Source: Rattus norvegicus
Taxonomy: Eukaryota; Chordata; Mammalia; Rodentia; Muridae
Length of the DNA: 64,000 nucleotides
Direction of reading: 5' to 3'
NCBI RefSeq assembly: GCF_036323735.1
Contig: NC_086020.1
Location: 91,274,210-91,338,209 of the forward strand
In this document: in pieces, positions 47,360 through 59,998 of the stretch
Layout: each line of letters begins with the position of its first letter
Numbering within the stretch: position 1 is the first letter of the stretch
The notes under the pieces: generated by a model
The model's database searches: none
What the model was told of the DNA's origin: nothing
Seen by the model: only the letters and a program-made list of their open reading frames with translations
Made by a program: the position numbers and the translations under genes

Positions 47360-48600
47360 TATTTTGATTACTTCTTCTATTTCTCTGGTGGCAATAAATC
47401 TGTATAAATTGCTTATTGCATCTTTATTTAATTTTGGTAGGTGGTAAATATCAAGAAAATTACCCACTTCTATTATATTTTCCATTTAGATAAGCTTATC
47501 AGTTTAAGGTATGCTCCTATGGATGGTGGTCTGGATTTCCAATGTGACTGTTGCTATGTCTCCCTTCTACCTCTAATTTTGTTAACTTGAATCTGCCTTT
47601 CTGACTTTGATAATTTGGCTAAATGTTTATAAATCTTATTAATTTTCTCAAAGAATCAGCTTTTTCTTGCATTGATCCTTTTTATTATTTTTACTTCTAT
47701 TTTATTCCATTAAGATGCAAGTTTTATTATTTCTTGCTACTTACTCCCATTAGGTATTATTTCTTCTTTTTGTTCTAGAGTTTTTGGGTATGCTGTTAAA
47801 TTATTAGTATGTTCTCTTTCCAATTTTTTTTTCATGGATGCATTTAGAGCTTTGAACTTGCATCTTAGAAATATCTTCAGTGTATGGATACACTGTATTT
47901 GTATTTTCACTGAATTATAAAAATAATTTTAATTTTTAAAAAAAATTGCTTTGGCTCACTTTCAGTAGTGAGTTTCTCAGTTTTCATGAGTTTGTAAACT
48001 TTTTTGTTATTTCTGTATTTGTTGATTTCTATATTTAATTCACAGTAGTTAGATAGAGAATTACTTAAATTTACTTCTATCTATTGAGACTTATTTTGTT
48101 CCTACTTCCATGGTCAGTTTTTGGGAAAGTTCAATAAAATAATGTACTAATAAAATATGTATTTATTTATGTTTGGGTCAAATGTTATGTAAATATCTAC
48201 TAAGTCTATTTGGTTTATGACACCATTAAGGTACAATATGTCTCTGTTAATTTTTTTGTCTGGATGACAGACAGGTTTTTTGGAAAGAATGGGATAATGA
48301 GGTTTTACACTCTCACTGTATGACAATAGAAATAAAAGGGAAGCTGTAGTAATTCTCTTATGAACTTGGGTGCATTGTGTGTTAGACATAGAAATTTAGA
48401 ACTGAAATATCTTCTTGGTGGATTTTTCCTTCAATAAGTATGTATTCTCTTCCCTATTTCTTCAGAATAGTTTTAGTATGAAATTTTGTTTTGTGAAATA
48501 TTAAGAGGGCTATACCATCCTGTTGCTTTGTCCATTTCCTCGGATTAATGTTTTTGATCATTTTATCTTGCTATGGTATCTTTTCTTTCATATTAATGTA
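47360..48600 (-). mobile_element. Old L1 ORF2 (endonuclease to RT), antisense
   Basis: Antisense ORF2 blocks in order: TTGCTATGTCTCCCTTCTAC near 47551, TTTTCTCAAAGAATCAGC near 47644, TATGCTGTTAAATTATTAG near 47790, CTACTAAGTCTATTTGGTTT near 48197, TATGTCTCTGTTAATTTTT near 48238, and TTGGTGGATTTTTCCTTC near 48415. The region corresponds to the endonuclease and following linker. Very diverged. Confidence 0.8.
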
Positions 48601-48611
48601 TGTTTCCTCAA

Positions 48612-48990
48612 CATAGCAGAACTGGAAAATATTATGCTCAGTGAGGTTACCCAGACCCCAAATGGCATACGTGGTATGTACTCACTTAAAAATGTATAGT
48701 AGGAGTAAAGTGTAGGATACCCACACTATAAACCACTACATTCCACAAATGCCAAAAGAGCCAAATAAAAAGGAAGACCCAATGGAGGATAGTTGAATCC
48801 CTCTCAGAAGTGAGAATAAAATAGATATAGAAGGTGGATATAGGGAGGGAACTCAGATGAAGAAGGGTATAGAAGACAATCAGGGTAGCAGTGGCAGAAC
48901 GTTATAGGGAAAGCATCTCTAGGGCATGCCAGTGACCTGGGAAAGGGTGGATGGTTTTGGAGGCACCAGGGTGCTAGAAAGATGACTATA
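48612..48990 (+). mobile_element. Old L1 ORF2 end and 3'UTR start
   Basis: Starts at GAAAATATTATGCTCAGTG, GGTTACCCAGACCCC, TGGTATGTACTCACTTA, then 3'UTR-like sequence. Adjoins the antisense block directly, so the two may be one inverted L1 with an internal loss. Confidence 0.7.
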
Positions 48991-50460
48991 GCTGCTCATA
49001 CTCTTAAGAGCTACTTTGAACTCATTATATTGTGATTCAGATATATTGAGTATCTCGAGGCCTACTGAAATATGGTTGCTGGTCCCTAACGGGGACATAT
49101 TGGGCTGGCTGCTGGCATCAAGGCATCTGGATTTGGATGACTGTAGTTTTACGTGTCGTTATCTGGTCCTGCCCTTTGTGTGTTGTTTTCCATTCTGTTA
49201 CCTTCTCTAGCTCTTAGAAGCATGTGTTGGCTGTGATAGTGCGTCTAAATCTATGCTGTGTGACCAGGTGAATCCCTTATAGAACTTGTTTGTGGACACT
49301 GGGAACTGTGGATCGTGGTCTATATGCAAGTGACCTGTGCTCAGATTACATTTGAGAGAAAAGTTCTTTTTTTAATTAGACAGATTTGGTGAAATGTGGA
49401 TTGTTGTCTATATGCAGGTGAAGGCAGGCACAAAGTAAGGCAAGGGCTGCGATTGGGCAGTGAAAAAGTAAGGTGGTCACAGAGTTTTGAAGAGAGGACG
49501 GAGAGGAAAAAGAAGACCCAAGATAGAAGAAAAGGACTACCCAAATCTGGGTGGCCTTATAGGATCACAGATAGTTATGAATATTTCATCAGGGATGATT
49601 TTTTATAGGACAATTGTCTTATCTAGGTGGGCAGTTTATGTCATTATCAATTGATTGTGAGTTTATTGCGCAGATGTCTTGTGGAATGAGAATTTAAGAT
49701 ATAAATCTGATTGATAAAGTTTATTGACTACAAGCTTATTAAGTTTTGATTTTAACAGGTTACTGGGAGTTGTGGCTATACCACAGGGTGTGGACGCTGG
49801 GAATGTGAGCAGAATCCACAGCAAGAGAGCTGTGAGATAGGCGGTCTGTGTATGGGACTGGCATGACGTTGACCTGCCTTGGGAACTAGATGGATGGTGA
49901 GATCACTGCAGGGCCTAGAGAGTAGCTGACAAATACTTGGGATGGAAATTGGAAATAGAGCAGATGCCATTGACCTGCAGGGGCTGGAACTAGCATGGGG
50001 TGGTAGAGTCTGTTTTAAATATTTACCACTAAAGGGAACTGAAATGCAGGAATGGGAAATGGTTAGAAGGATGGATGTCTGAGAGGACTAAAGAGAATGA
50101 GGTAAACTGGATCTATGGCAAGAAAGTGATGTCCTTGCTATTTAGAGGAGAAGCATTGATTGTTGTTCACTGAGACAAAGGAATGATGTGAGAAAGAAAG
50201 AATGTGGGAGAAAAAACTGGTTAGTTCCCTGAGAGTGATGGCATAATAATAGGAGAGCCCATAGCAGATGTTCTGCTACAAACCTGGGGATAAGACTGTG
50301 AAGTTGGAATTGAAAAATGGGAAAGAGAATGAAAATCACCTACCTGATTCCCTGCCTAGATTCATCAGTAGGTTTCCACAAAGACAGTGTCTTGGATATT
50401 GTTGGCTGAGACTACTTTTATGTCGCATGAACATAGATGATTTTTGTATTGCGTCCTAGA
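48991..50460. repeat. G-rich segment with internal repeats, related to 1-340
   Basis: Blocks recur loosely: GTGGATCGTGGTCTATATGC near 49310 and GTGGATTGTTGTCTATATGC near 49396, and TTGACCTGC near 49870 and 49970. At 50200-50310 the order GGTTAGTTCCCTGAGA, GTTCTGCTACAAACCTGG, GAGAATGAAAATCACC parallels the window start. Base composition differs from flanks. I cannot name the family. L1 5'UTR or ERV origin is possible. Open frames here lack motifs. Confidence 0.5.
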
Positions 50461-53050
50461 AGCACACATGAGAGAAAGCATGGTAATTACCTTTATGATA
50501 GTTACTAAGCTGGTAAGTTCTATTTGCATTCATCCCCTTCAAATGTATCATTCATCTCCTTTATCTACTCCTCTTTTGTTGGATATCTAGTTTGAACCTG
50601 TTATTTAGATATTTTTGATGTTAATATAAATACAAATTACACTGTGATATGGTGATTTGGAGTCCTTTAAATCAAATGTCCTATTTTGTTCCCAAAACTA
50701 AAAGAAAGTAAGAAAAAAGGGAAAGAAAAAATTTTTTAAAAAGTTTCTAGTAGCCTTGTAGATCTAATACTAGAAGTAGATCTAAAAGCAAATGGAATAT
50801 TTGAAAAATGGTACCAGTCAACTAGACCCAATGCAGATATTGGAAGGAAGGAGATGATTCTTTCTTATAGCTAATTAATAATTAGATGATATCAGTGGGA
50901 ACAAAAGATAGATGGTAACAAAGGATTATAATTAATTTAATGATTTGAAAAAGTTGAAAGTACCTTTTCCATCTGTGATATTATTAAATTAGAAGTAAGT
51001 AATGGGAGCAAAGGTGTGAATTTGAACATTAAGTGTAAACAATTATTGTCTCAAAATGAAATCATAAAATAGGGAGAAAAAAGCTGTGAAAGACAATAGG
51101 CAGGGAACTAGATAAAGTATAGCTGAATAACACTGCTACTTGGTAGCTATGTTTTCTGACAGTCAGAATGCTAGTTTATTGCTAAACATCCTTGAAGTTG
51201 CAGAGAATTCTCTCAGGCATGTGTAGTAAGGAAGTTCTGCATCTCTTTCAGAAGACCTGAAGTCATTATATCAGTTGTACTATGATTTTTACCTATTTTT
51301 TGAGAAAATCATGGAAAGAAATAAGTAAAGGGGAGCCTCCAGTTCATCATTTATTGGGAACATAAAAAATTTGTCTTACTCATAAGTATGCCACACTCCG
51401 CATTCATGTTTGTGTAATTTTCATTTAAAAACAAAATTAGAACTTCTTGTAAGCTCCCTGACTTTGGGAGCCTAAAAACTTCTGTGAGAATATTTTCTTT
51501 GCTTAGCTAAATAAAGTGCCACTTAAACTGTCTGTCTTTGATTAAACTCTCTACTTCAAAAAAAAAAAGAATCCAAAGGGTCCCAATACTTAATTTATAT
51601 GAAAGTACAGCATACAAACAAAACAGAATAGATGAGTTCCAAATGAGTGTAGCATTCAATTGAAGTTTATAATTGGATGCATCAGAATTACAGAAAATAG
51701 TGTCAAAACCATGACTGTTCTGAGAACAGAATGTGCCCATGTAGAGTGCATGCTACCTGTGGGACTGAATCTGTTTAAAACAAGAATAAACACATAGTTT
51801 TCAAATTAGATTTAAATATACAAGATAATTTCATAATGCTGAGTGTTTTTAAAGAAAAAAGCAACTCTTGATAATTTCAGTGGCATATCTACTGACATCT
51901 GCACCTGTCAACTTCTTCAAAACATTATGAATCTAGATCATGAAGGAAATAAAACTAAGCAAGAGAATGCAGACCTTTGTATGCATAAGGTACATGAAGT
52001 ATGATTTTTAACAAAGTGACTAAAACGTGAGTGGATAATGGAATTGATAAACGGGCATTCAAACAATTTTTACTTTACATTTTAAGTGTATATGCCAGTT
52101 TCTGGAGACCACAAGTTCAGACCAGAGTCATTGAAATTGTGTTTGTTTCTGAGGGTGATATGAATACATATAATACAAGTATACAAATGGACAAAATCAA
52201 GGTTTAGCATGTTGTTGCTCCAGTGCTGTACTTCTGAAAATTTTTCCTTAATTTTTTAAAGCTCAACCCATCATATATAATTTAAACACATTGAAAAGAA
52301 CAGATATATTTCCCATATGAAGATATTTTGAGGATGAAACTCTACTCCATGCTATCCCTATCACAGTGTGCATTGATGGCTGAGCACGGTAGAACTGACA
52401 CATTTAGTGTCTTCATTAGGTACTGAAATGATTTCAAAGCTTTTCTTCATCCAATTTAAAGTTGAGGTGTTGTGTGAGCAAATTGCTCCAGCTCCATCAT
52501 AGCACGCAGTAAATGAAATCATATAAGCGTAGATAAAATACCTGTGGACAGATTTTCTGTCAGCATTTTAGGAGATTACTGATGGAAGAAATCTAAAAGG
52601 AGCTTAAGGAGAGCTAAGGAGCCAAAGAGGATAGCTTTAAAGGAAAGGAAAGCTGTCTCAATTTACTCCCTACAAATTAGTAACTGGAAACATGTCAAAG
52701 TTAGGTAGTATCAAGACACAAATTTCTCTCCTGGAATTTAAAAGCAAATATCCATATAAAATGGATATTTTTCTCTACAGACAGTTTTTAAAGAAAGGAG
52801 TATATTTGAGAATCCAGAATGTCGGTAAAATTCAGGTCTTCTATGATGTTCATATAATATATTTACTTGGCCTGGAAGTAGTAATGTGCATTTCCATCAT
52901 AAACATAGATGGGGCTACCTTTGCAGCTTTCTTATTTTACAAGAAGGGCAAAGGGAAAAGAAATGGGAAATTGAGCAGCATTTGCAAATAAACTACAAAG
53001 TAAACCTGAAAATGGTGATTTTACAATTCCTGACTGAAAGTTAAGAGTCA
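50461..53050. other. Unique AT-rich DNA
   Basis: About 2.6 kb with no recognised element. The open frame at 52692-52991 (99 codons) ends at a natural stop but has no known motif; chance is likely. Confidence 0.45.
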
Positions 53051-53053
53051 GTC

Positions 53054-53215
53054 ATTTGCTGGGCATGGTGACACAACCTTTCTTCCCAATATTAGTGAGG
53101 ATGGAGCACATACATTCCTATGAGTTCCAGCTCTGTGGGGTAGCCATAGCAGAGTTTCTGCCCAGGCATGAATATGTAGTGAGATCGTGTCTCTAAAAAC
53201 AAACAACCAAACACT
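53054..53215 (+). mobile_element. B1 SINE, diverged
   Basis: GCTGGGCATGGTGACACAAC, TTCCCAATATTAGTGAGGAT, TATGAGTTCCAGCTCTGTGG, GGTAGCCATAGCAGAGTTTC and AGTGAGATCGTGTCTCTAAA follow B1 (7SL-derived) order, ending in an (AAAC)-like tail. Confidence 0.85.
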
Positions 53216-53847
53216 GACATCCAACATTTTTTCCAAAACTTCTTCATCCTGACCTTATTTAATAATGTGATCTTTGAACTTTGATTGCACTCTTTCCCCC
53301 ATAATCATAGACAAATGTTAAGCTTCAAAAATAAACTCCTAAATGAGGTGAGGAGTTGCAACTGAATAAATTGTTATACTACTTAACTCATTAAACTCTG
53401 GCCTTCTTTTAAGATAATATAATATAAATATACATATATGTGTGTATATACTTATATGTATACATGTGTGTATATGAAAATTAATATTAATTTCTCAAAC
53501 TAGAAAATACATGTTGTACACTATTTACAATGTATAAAACCAAATTTATTAGTTAAATGAAGATAAGAAAATTACTTGTGTATGATGATCATCATATCAT
53601 GTAAGAAGACCAGTGCTTTCAATTGTCTAAAAGTATCCTGTCTAGTACACTAGAATATTATGAAAAGTATATTTAGAAACTTTCTTTTCTTTTTTTTGTT
53701 CCTTCTTTTCTTCTATATTCTCTTTGTCATCTTGATACATCAACTATCTCAAAGAAGTTGCCCTTTTTTTTTGAGAAATATGCATGTAGGATCAGCAGAG
53801 TTGGTTAAGTGTGCATATCAAAGACACAGGAAAACACTGTATATCTA
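53216..53847. other. Unique DNA with TA/TG-rich tract
   Basis: TATA/TGTA-rich at about 53415-53475. No element recognised. Confidence 0.4.
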
Positions 53848-53972
53848 AGCTCCTTCCATGGCCTCCAGGCTCCTGCCCTGATTGAGTTTCTCTCCTGACT
53901 TTCTTCAGTGGATAAACAAATAAACTTTTTCTTCTCAACTTGTTTTTTGTCTCTGGTGTTTCATCCTTGCCA
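53848..53972 (+). mobile_element. Old rodent interspersed repeat fragment
   Basis: AGCTCCTTCCATGGCCTCC, CTGACTTTCTTCAGTGGATA, AATAAACTTTTTCTTCTCAA, CTTGTTTTTTGTCTCTGGTG and TTTCATCCTTGCC match a middle-repetitive rodent sequence seen in many transcripts; family name not certain. Confidence 0.55.
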
Positions 53973-53973
53973 A

Positions 53974-54023
53974 AAACAAACAAACAAACAAACAAACAAA
54001 CAAACAAAAAACAAACAAAAAAA
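53974..54023. repeat. (CAAA)n repeat
   Basis: About eleven CAAA units. Confidence 0.92.
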
Positions 54024-55310
54024 CTAAGTTTAATTTCTGGTATTCTTTCTAGTAAGATTTTGAGGTAAGACTGGATACAGGATACATGTGTGTATATTTT
54101 TAGAGTTATAGCATCCTCTGAATATAGTGTTTCCTTGATAAGTATAAACCATTTCTTCTAACAGGTTTGGGTTTGAAACCAGTTTTGCCATATATAGGTA
54201 ACCTTCACATTCTGGTGAAACATTGTGTATTTTATGAAGCCTTATTTGAGAATTAGAGCAATTGTATTATATGTATAACCTCTACACACTAAATTCATTA
54301 GAATTCACCAGCCTAGAGAAGTACATGTTTAGTTACCTGTTAACTATCAATGAAACATTTATAGCAGCAGTTTTTGCTGATGTAGTCTACAGAACTAGTT
54401 CGAGGACGGACAGTGCTACAGAAAATATCCTTTTTCTTGAGAGAGAGGGGCAGGTCAGGGGGGGAGTGGGAGACAGAGACAAAAACAGATAAATGGAACA
54501 CAAATGTTTACCATATATCATATTTTCACTATCATGAATGCTGTCATTGTATAATCCAAATGAAAATAGTTTTTTTCAGATTTTGAAGCTGGACAACCTT
54601 TACACATGATTATTAACAAATTTGTAGTTCTTTCTTTGTAGTTCTTTATATGATTCTGTATATAATCATTGCTGATATTTCTTTTAATATTGCAATACAT
54701 TATATTGTTTTAAATTAATGCTCTGTATATGTCTACTTATTTTGGATTTTTATTAGAGATTCTTTATTTCTTGTAATAAAATTAAATTTCTTGCAATCTA
54801 TGGGCATTGGAACCTTATATGTTTTCTGGATTCAGAGTAAGTCAGTCTATGTGTTCTGCTAAATGAAGCTCTTAGTCACATTGCATATTTTACTCACTTA
54901 ACAGAAGTTAATATAATCTTTACACAACTTTTGGTGTTAAAGCTTCTGAATAGTAGTAATGATTTAGGAAACTTTCTGCAGTGATTAATCATGGTAGTGA
55001 GATAAGACACTAAGAAATGATTTAACAACTGAATAGGCCTATAAGATTGTATAATGCTTGAAATCAATAAGCCATGATTCACACAAAGAATGCTTGTTCA
55101 ACCATGTAGTAGTAAAATTGGTAAAATAAGAAAAGTAAGAAGCCATCCACATGAAATTGCAGTAAAATCTTTAAGGAATCTTTAAGTAGAGTATGTCAGA
55201 GGGAATGATGGTGCACAGGAAATGCATCTAGAGTGGCTAGCAGGAGATATCTGTTACTTATTTGGTAATTATTTATTCTACCTTTCACATAATCAGAGAA
55301 ATTAAACAAA
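54024..55310. other. Unique AT-rich DNA
   Basis: No recognised element; a G-run near 54455-54465. Confidence 0.45.
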
Positions 55311-55315
55311 ACAAA

Positions 55316-55375
55316 GAACACACACATGCACTCAGGCACGCATGCACGTAAACATGCACGCACACCAAGAAAGGT
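55316..55375. repeat. CA-rich region with GCACGCATGC units
   Basis: Degenerate ACACATGCA and GCACGCA units. Confidence 0.6.
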
Positions 55376-55410
55376 CTAGGGAGAAAGAAAGAAGGCAAGA
55401 TAGATATGTG

Positions 55411-55412
55411 GG

Positions 55413-55468
<56 letters not shown>
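55411..55468. repeat. (GATA)n microsatellite
   Basis: About 14 perfect GATA units. Confidence 0.95.
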
Positions 55469-55469
<1 letters not shown>

Positions 55470-55794
55470 GATAGAGTATATGTTGTTCTCTTGTATCTTT
55501 TAATGGTGAAGAAAGTGGAATTCAAAAGGGATTCCTCTTTAGATAGATATGATTTCAACAACTACAAAAGAAACCTTATGCCAATGACTTTAGCAATCTT
55601 TGGGAATTTTTTTTGTCATACAAGTGCTTTCTTTATAATAAAATTCATTTGATAAGTTCTACATTTACCCCTCATAATGAAAAGCTTGTAGTACTATATA
55701 AACTATTAAATGAAGAAATATTCTGAATTATTGATTATTTAGGTGTATTTGAGATATTACTCTCAAGAAAATTATAAGTGAGTACTGTGATACA
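55469..55794. other. Unique AT-rich DNA
   Basis: Nothing recognised. Confidence 0.4.
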
Positions 55795-55872
55795 CTTAAA
55801 ATCTCAAAACGCTGGACATAGCAAGGGCCTTGCTAGTGAGACGTTGTCTCAAAAACAAACAAATAAAAAATT
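55795..55872 (+). mobile_element. B1 SINE fragment (3' half)
   Basis: ACATAGCAAGGGCCTTGC followed by GTGAGACGTTGTCTC and an (AAAC)-like tail resembles the end of B1/7SL-derived SINEs. Confidence 0.5.
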
Positions 55873-55984
55873 GGCAGACCAAAGGACAGAATTTAGATGC
55901 AGCAACCGAGTGCTAGAGATCAAAGCACCTCATTATAATCTTGATTCGAACCTGTGGTAACTATGGAATTTCTTTGTTTTTCAA

Positions 55985-56152
55985 AATTATTTATTTTATG
56001 TATATAGGTACATGGTTGCTGTCTTCAGACACACCAGAAGAGGCATCGGATCCCATTACAGATGGGTGGGAGCCACCATGGGTTTGCTGGGAATTGAACT
56101 CAGAACCTCTGGAAGACGTTAGTGCTCTTAACCTCTGATCCATCTCTCCATC
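55985..56152 (-). mobile_element. B2 SINE, antisense
   Basis: TTATTTTATGTATATAGGTA, GCTGTCTTCAGACACACCAG, GGATCCCATTACAGATGGG, GGGAATTGAACTCAGAACCT and GATCCATCTCTCC in order; well preserved. Confidence 0.92.
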
Positions 56153-57280
56153 ACCCATCTCTAGTATTTCTGTTTTAAATAAATTCACATGGTGTATGAA
56201 AGAATTTTAAATATGCAAATCAAATTGGATTTGTATGTCTATCAAATTTTGTTAAGTCTATCATTGCTCAAATATCACTGTCGAATCCAAATACTCATTA
56301 TGAGTACAAAATCATGAATCATCTTATATTTTTTTGTGTTGGCATTCATCTTTTAACATTGAAACTTTTATCACAAAATCAAAACAGCCCTACTAAAAAT
56401 AAGAATGAAATTACATGTTTTATTACATTGTATAAGTAACAAAATGTTTGTATCTTCAGAGCTTAGATGTTTCTCACTTGTTGAACCTTGGGACAAGACT
56501 GTATATTTTATGACATTACTTCTTCATTTCCATAATGTCCTATTCTATTACAACACTCTCTTTCATCCCACCATTACCTTCCTGTCTCGTCCCTGGCAGC
56601 CCATTGGCATAATATATCTCATAGGTATTGTAGTGTCAGAGCACAACTTGTTTGGAAACCAACTAAATAAAATAGAAAGTAAATCTTGTCTCTGTAGCAG
56701 AGCATAATTAGCTGGCTGAACTAACTTCCTAATTGGTGAGTGTCTTTCTCTTGATTTTGAATGCAGATGCTCAAATTGTGTTTAATAAGGGATAGGGTAA
56801 GAAAGGTAGATCATCAATAATCTCAACTAATATTAATTATTGTTGTGATTGGTACATATTCTGAATACATTTTAAAAGAGACAATGACTTCGCATGTATC
56901 TATAATGCTATATTTTTATTTCCTTTCATGAGAGAATTCCCTCTTTCCACTTGCTCCCTTAGAATTCACTTAATCAATGTAGTTATTTTTATTAAGGAAT
57001 ATATATGTAAAGATTAGCAACTAATAACCATTCAAACATTAAATATTTGTTTCTTACATTCTGAGCTATTGAATAGGAGAATTAGGTAGGAAGGGATTGT
57101 GGGGGTAGCATAAAGGAGGAAATGCAAGAAGGGACAAACTAAACACAATAAAATCTTAAACATATACACATACAAAAATAATTTAAATATATTCATCATA
57201 TAATGGGAGATGCAATGCCTCATAGATATCATATGCTACCATGCAACCCCGCGTATCGTAAATGTATTACATTTGGTTCT
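56153..57280. other. Unique DNA
   Basis: No recognised repeat. The open frame at 56405-56707 (100 codons) has no motif I know. Confidence 0.4.
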
Positions 57281-57287
57281 GTTTTAG

Positions 57288-57370
57288 TACACAGAGGATG
57301 CATAGGCATCCCCAGACCTCAAAGACTATTACCTATTACTGAGGATGTTGATTACTCTCAGGAACCTAAG
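57288..57370 (+). other. Exon-shaped block (candidate, not confirmed)
   Basis: 83 nt preceded by a T/G-rich tract ending TTTTAG (AG at 57286-57287) and followed by AAG then GTAAGA, an excellent 5' splice site at 57371. It is open in the frame that starts at 57203 and reads RPQRLLPITEDVDYSQEPK near its end. CCCCGCGTATCG just upstream has three CpGs in an AT-rich setting. No protein match is recognised. The block may be a coding exon, a noncoding-RNA exon or chance. Confidence 0.3.
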
Positions 57371-57371
57371 G

Positions 57372-59915
57372 TAAGATCCCTTTGCAGATGACACAATTTA
57401 CTTATGTTATTGAATATGAAGACACCACAACTAGAAGTTTCACTCTACTGACTGATATATGTGGTTTATAAGTGAGCTCATATTTCTGGATAGTACTTTG
57501 CACACAGAGGAGAAAAGTTATCTTCATTAAAACCTAACTATAAACCTTTTTACCTGAAAGATATTCTGGTGCCATAGTGGCAAAAATCTTAAACATATAA
57601 GCAACAACATATTGAACAATTGAATTTAGGGTACACTCATTAAAGTGGTCAAGAACCTGACAAAACATAGGTTGTGGGCTCTAGGAGCAAAGCCCACTGT
57701 TCTTCTAAAGGAACATAGCAATAAAATGAACCCTAATGATATTGCCATATATTTATATTAACCCATTATTCAACCCTCAAAAGGAAGCTGCTTCTTCTAC
57801 TAGACAGTAATTAACACAGTGTCCCATTTACCATGTGCTGAGAGTAAAAATTTAAGCACTCAGTCCTAAATGAGATGGCTTTAGCAACCCCTCTCATCAA
57901 GGCTCAAGGATCTGTATAGAATAGGCAGCAAGAAGACGGTAAGAGACACTGGTGAATGACACTGAGGAACTAGCATCTTACTGACCCAATAGGGTGTATA
58001 AAAAATGAAATCACAGACACAAGTTCAATATGTAGAAAAAAGAATCCCAGTACAGAGAAAGAAACGTAGACACAAAGCTCCACTCTTAACCAGGAACTTC
58101 TTTGTAACTGATGCCTGCTTTGAAAGAAAGAAGTCAGTCAGTCTTCTCCAAAAAAAGTGGCACTGGGTATAACAGTCAAACTTTATGACAGGGTCCCAGC
58201 ACAGGAGTATTTTTCCAACAGAAATGGAAAAATACAAAATAGTCAATATTGTATGTGTGTTTGAGCATGTGACTTTTTTGTTTTGTTTTATATTAACTTT
58301 TTTATTATTAGGTTTGCTTTATTTGACTACTGTCCACTGATTTTTGTTTATGAGAAGGAAAAGTTAGAGAGAGAATATAAAATTGTTTGAATAGGGAGGA
58401 GTCTAGAGAGATAAAAGAGTACGATCAAAATATCTTGTATGAAAAAAAGGTTTTAAATAAAAGTTAAAATTATATATAAATAAAGAAATGCCATGGTAGG
58501 TAACGATAACTAAATTAAATCAGCTCAGTCTTCCTTGGGTTTCTTGACTTTAAGTATTACTTTAGTATTCAGTATTTCTTAATTATTATAGAAAGAAAAC
58601 TTAGGCAAAATGAAGAGCAGTTAATATATCAGGACACAAGGTAAAACAAATGAGTTGTACAATGACCCTACCTTCAATGCTCTCTTTCAAAATAGTTCAT
58701 TTATTGCATGGGTGTAAATGCTAGTAAGTTTTCTGCTCTTTTTTAAGCTCTTCCATTGAGGATTTAATAATGGTTCTAATAATCAAGGAATTCTTATAAG
58801 TGACAACAAATTGAAAGATATAACTAATCTGAAAGATATTTTTGTTGTCTTGTATTAAAAATAGCTATTAATGCTTTTCAATTTAAGATGCTTCCTTGTA
58901 CCTTATATGTAATATATAATACAAAAATGATTCTCATTAGTAGGAGAGTACACATAAAACAATAAAGTGTACATTTGAAAGTATTTGAATGATCTTATTT
59001 GACTATTGATATATGTTGACACAAGCTAACTTGGAATTATAGAAAATTCATACTATCAAAACAACTATTTAAATAATTATGGAAATGAACTCTTCTGTTT
59101 CATGTATGTTACAGATTTTTTGACGATGTATTTATTTGTAAATATAAACATTAAACTGGGTGTATTGTCTTCTGTCAGTCAAAGCACATGTTTTATGCTG
59201 TCTAACCATTTGAATTCAGTCAGTTTCGTACTGGGAACAGCTGCAATATGCCTTTATAGACCACCATAAATTCAAATTAATTAATCCAAAATGAATTACA
59301 AATTATTTTTTGTAAATTTCACATTGATCCTTAAGGGTTATTTAAACAGCTGAACTGGATGTCATTTGCTCCATCTGCCACAGCAGATGCTTTATTCCAA
59401 TATGAATATGAAATGAATTCAGAAAGTGGTATCTATAATTGTAAGAAACATTTGCAAAATGGAGGAAAGATGATGGCCTTTTTGATTACTGGGAATAATT
59501 TCTTCTTATAAATTGTGATGAAATTTACTAAAATATAATTCATAACAGAAATCTAAATCTAACTGCAGGACTCAAGGAAATGAAATAAGCCATAATATAG
59601 AAGTGTTCAGTATTGCTTTCACCCATAGATTAAGCTCTGCTTCACTGAAGCTCATTAGTTATTCTCATAAGATTCCAAAGGAATGAAACACATTTTTTAA
59701 TGATTCATCTTGGGTCGCAACATATTATAATTATGCTAAGTCTGACTTCAAAGGTGTTAGAAAGTAGAAGAGAGAGCAAAGTGTAGACATGCATGCAGTC
59801 ACTACTAAATTGGAAGGTCAAAGAATCCTGCTGTAGTGTTAAATCTTCCAAGTAAATCTTCCAGAATTCAACAAGCAGGAGTTTGAGGTAAAAATACACA
59901 CATACAAACTTTCTC
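57372..59915. other. Repeat-poor unique DNA
   Basis: About 2.5 kb without a recognised transposon, the longest clean stretch in the second half. No coding signal. Possible place for conserved noncoding sequence. Confidence 0.4.
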
Positions 59916-59916
59916 T

Positions 59917-59998
59917 TTGTCTCTCTGTCTCTCTGTCTCTCTGTCTCTCTGTCTCTGTCTCTGTCTCTCTGTCTCTCTCTCTCACACACACACACACT
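59917..59998. repeat. (TCTCTG)n(CT)n(AC)n microsatellite
   Basis: Hexamer TCTCTG units, then CT, then about eight AC units. Confidence 0.93.
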
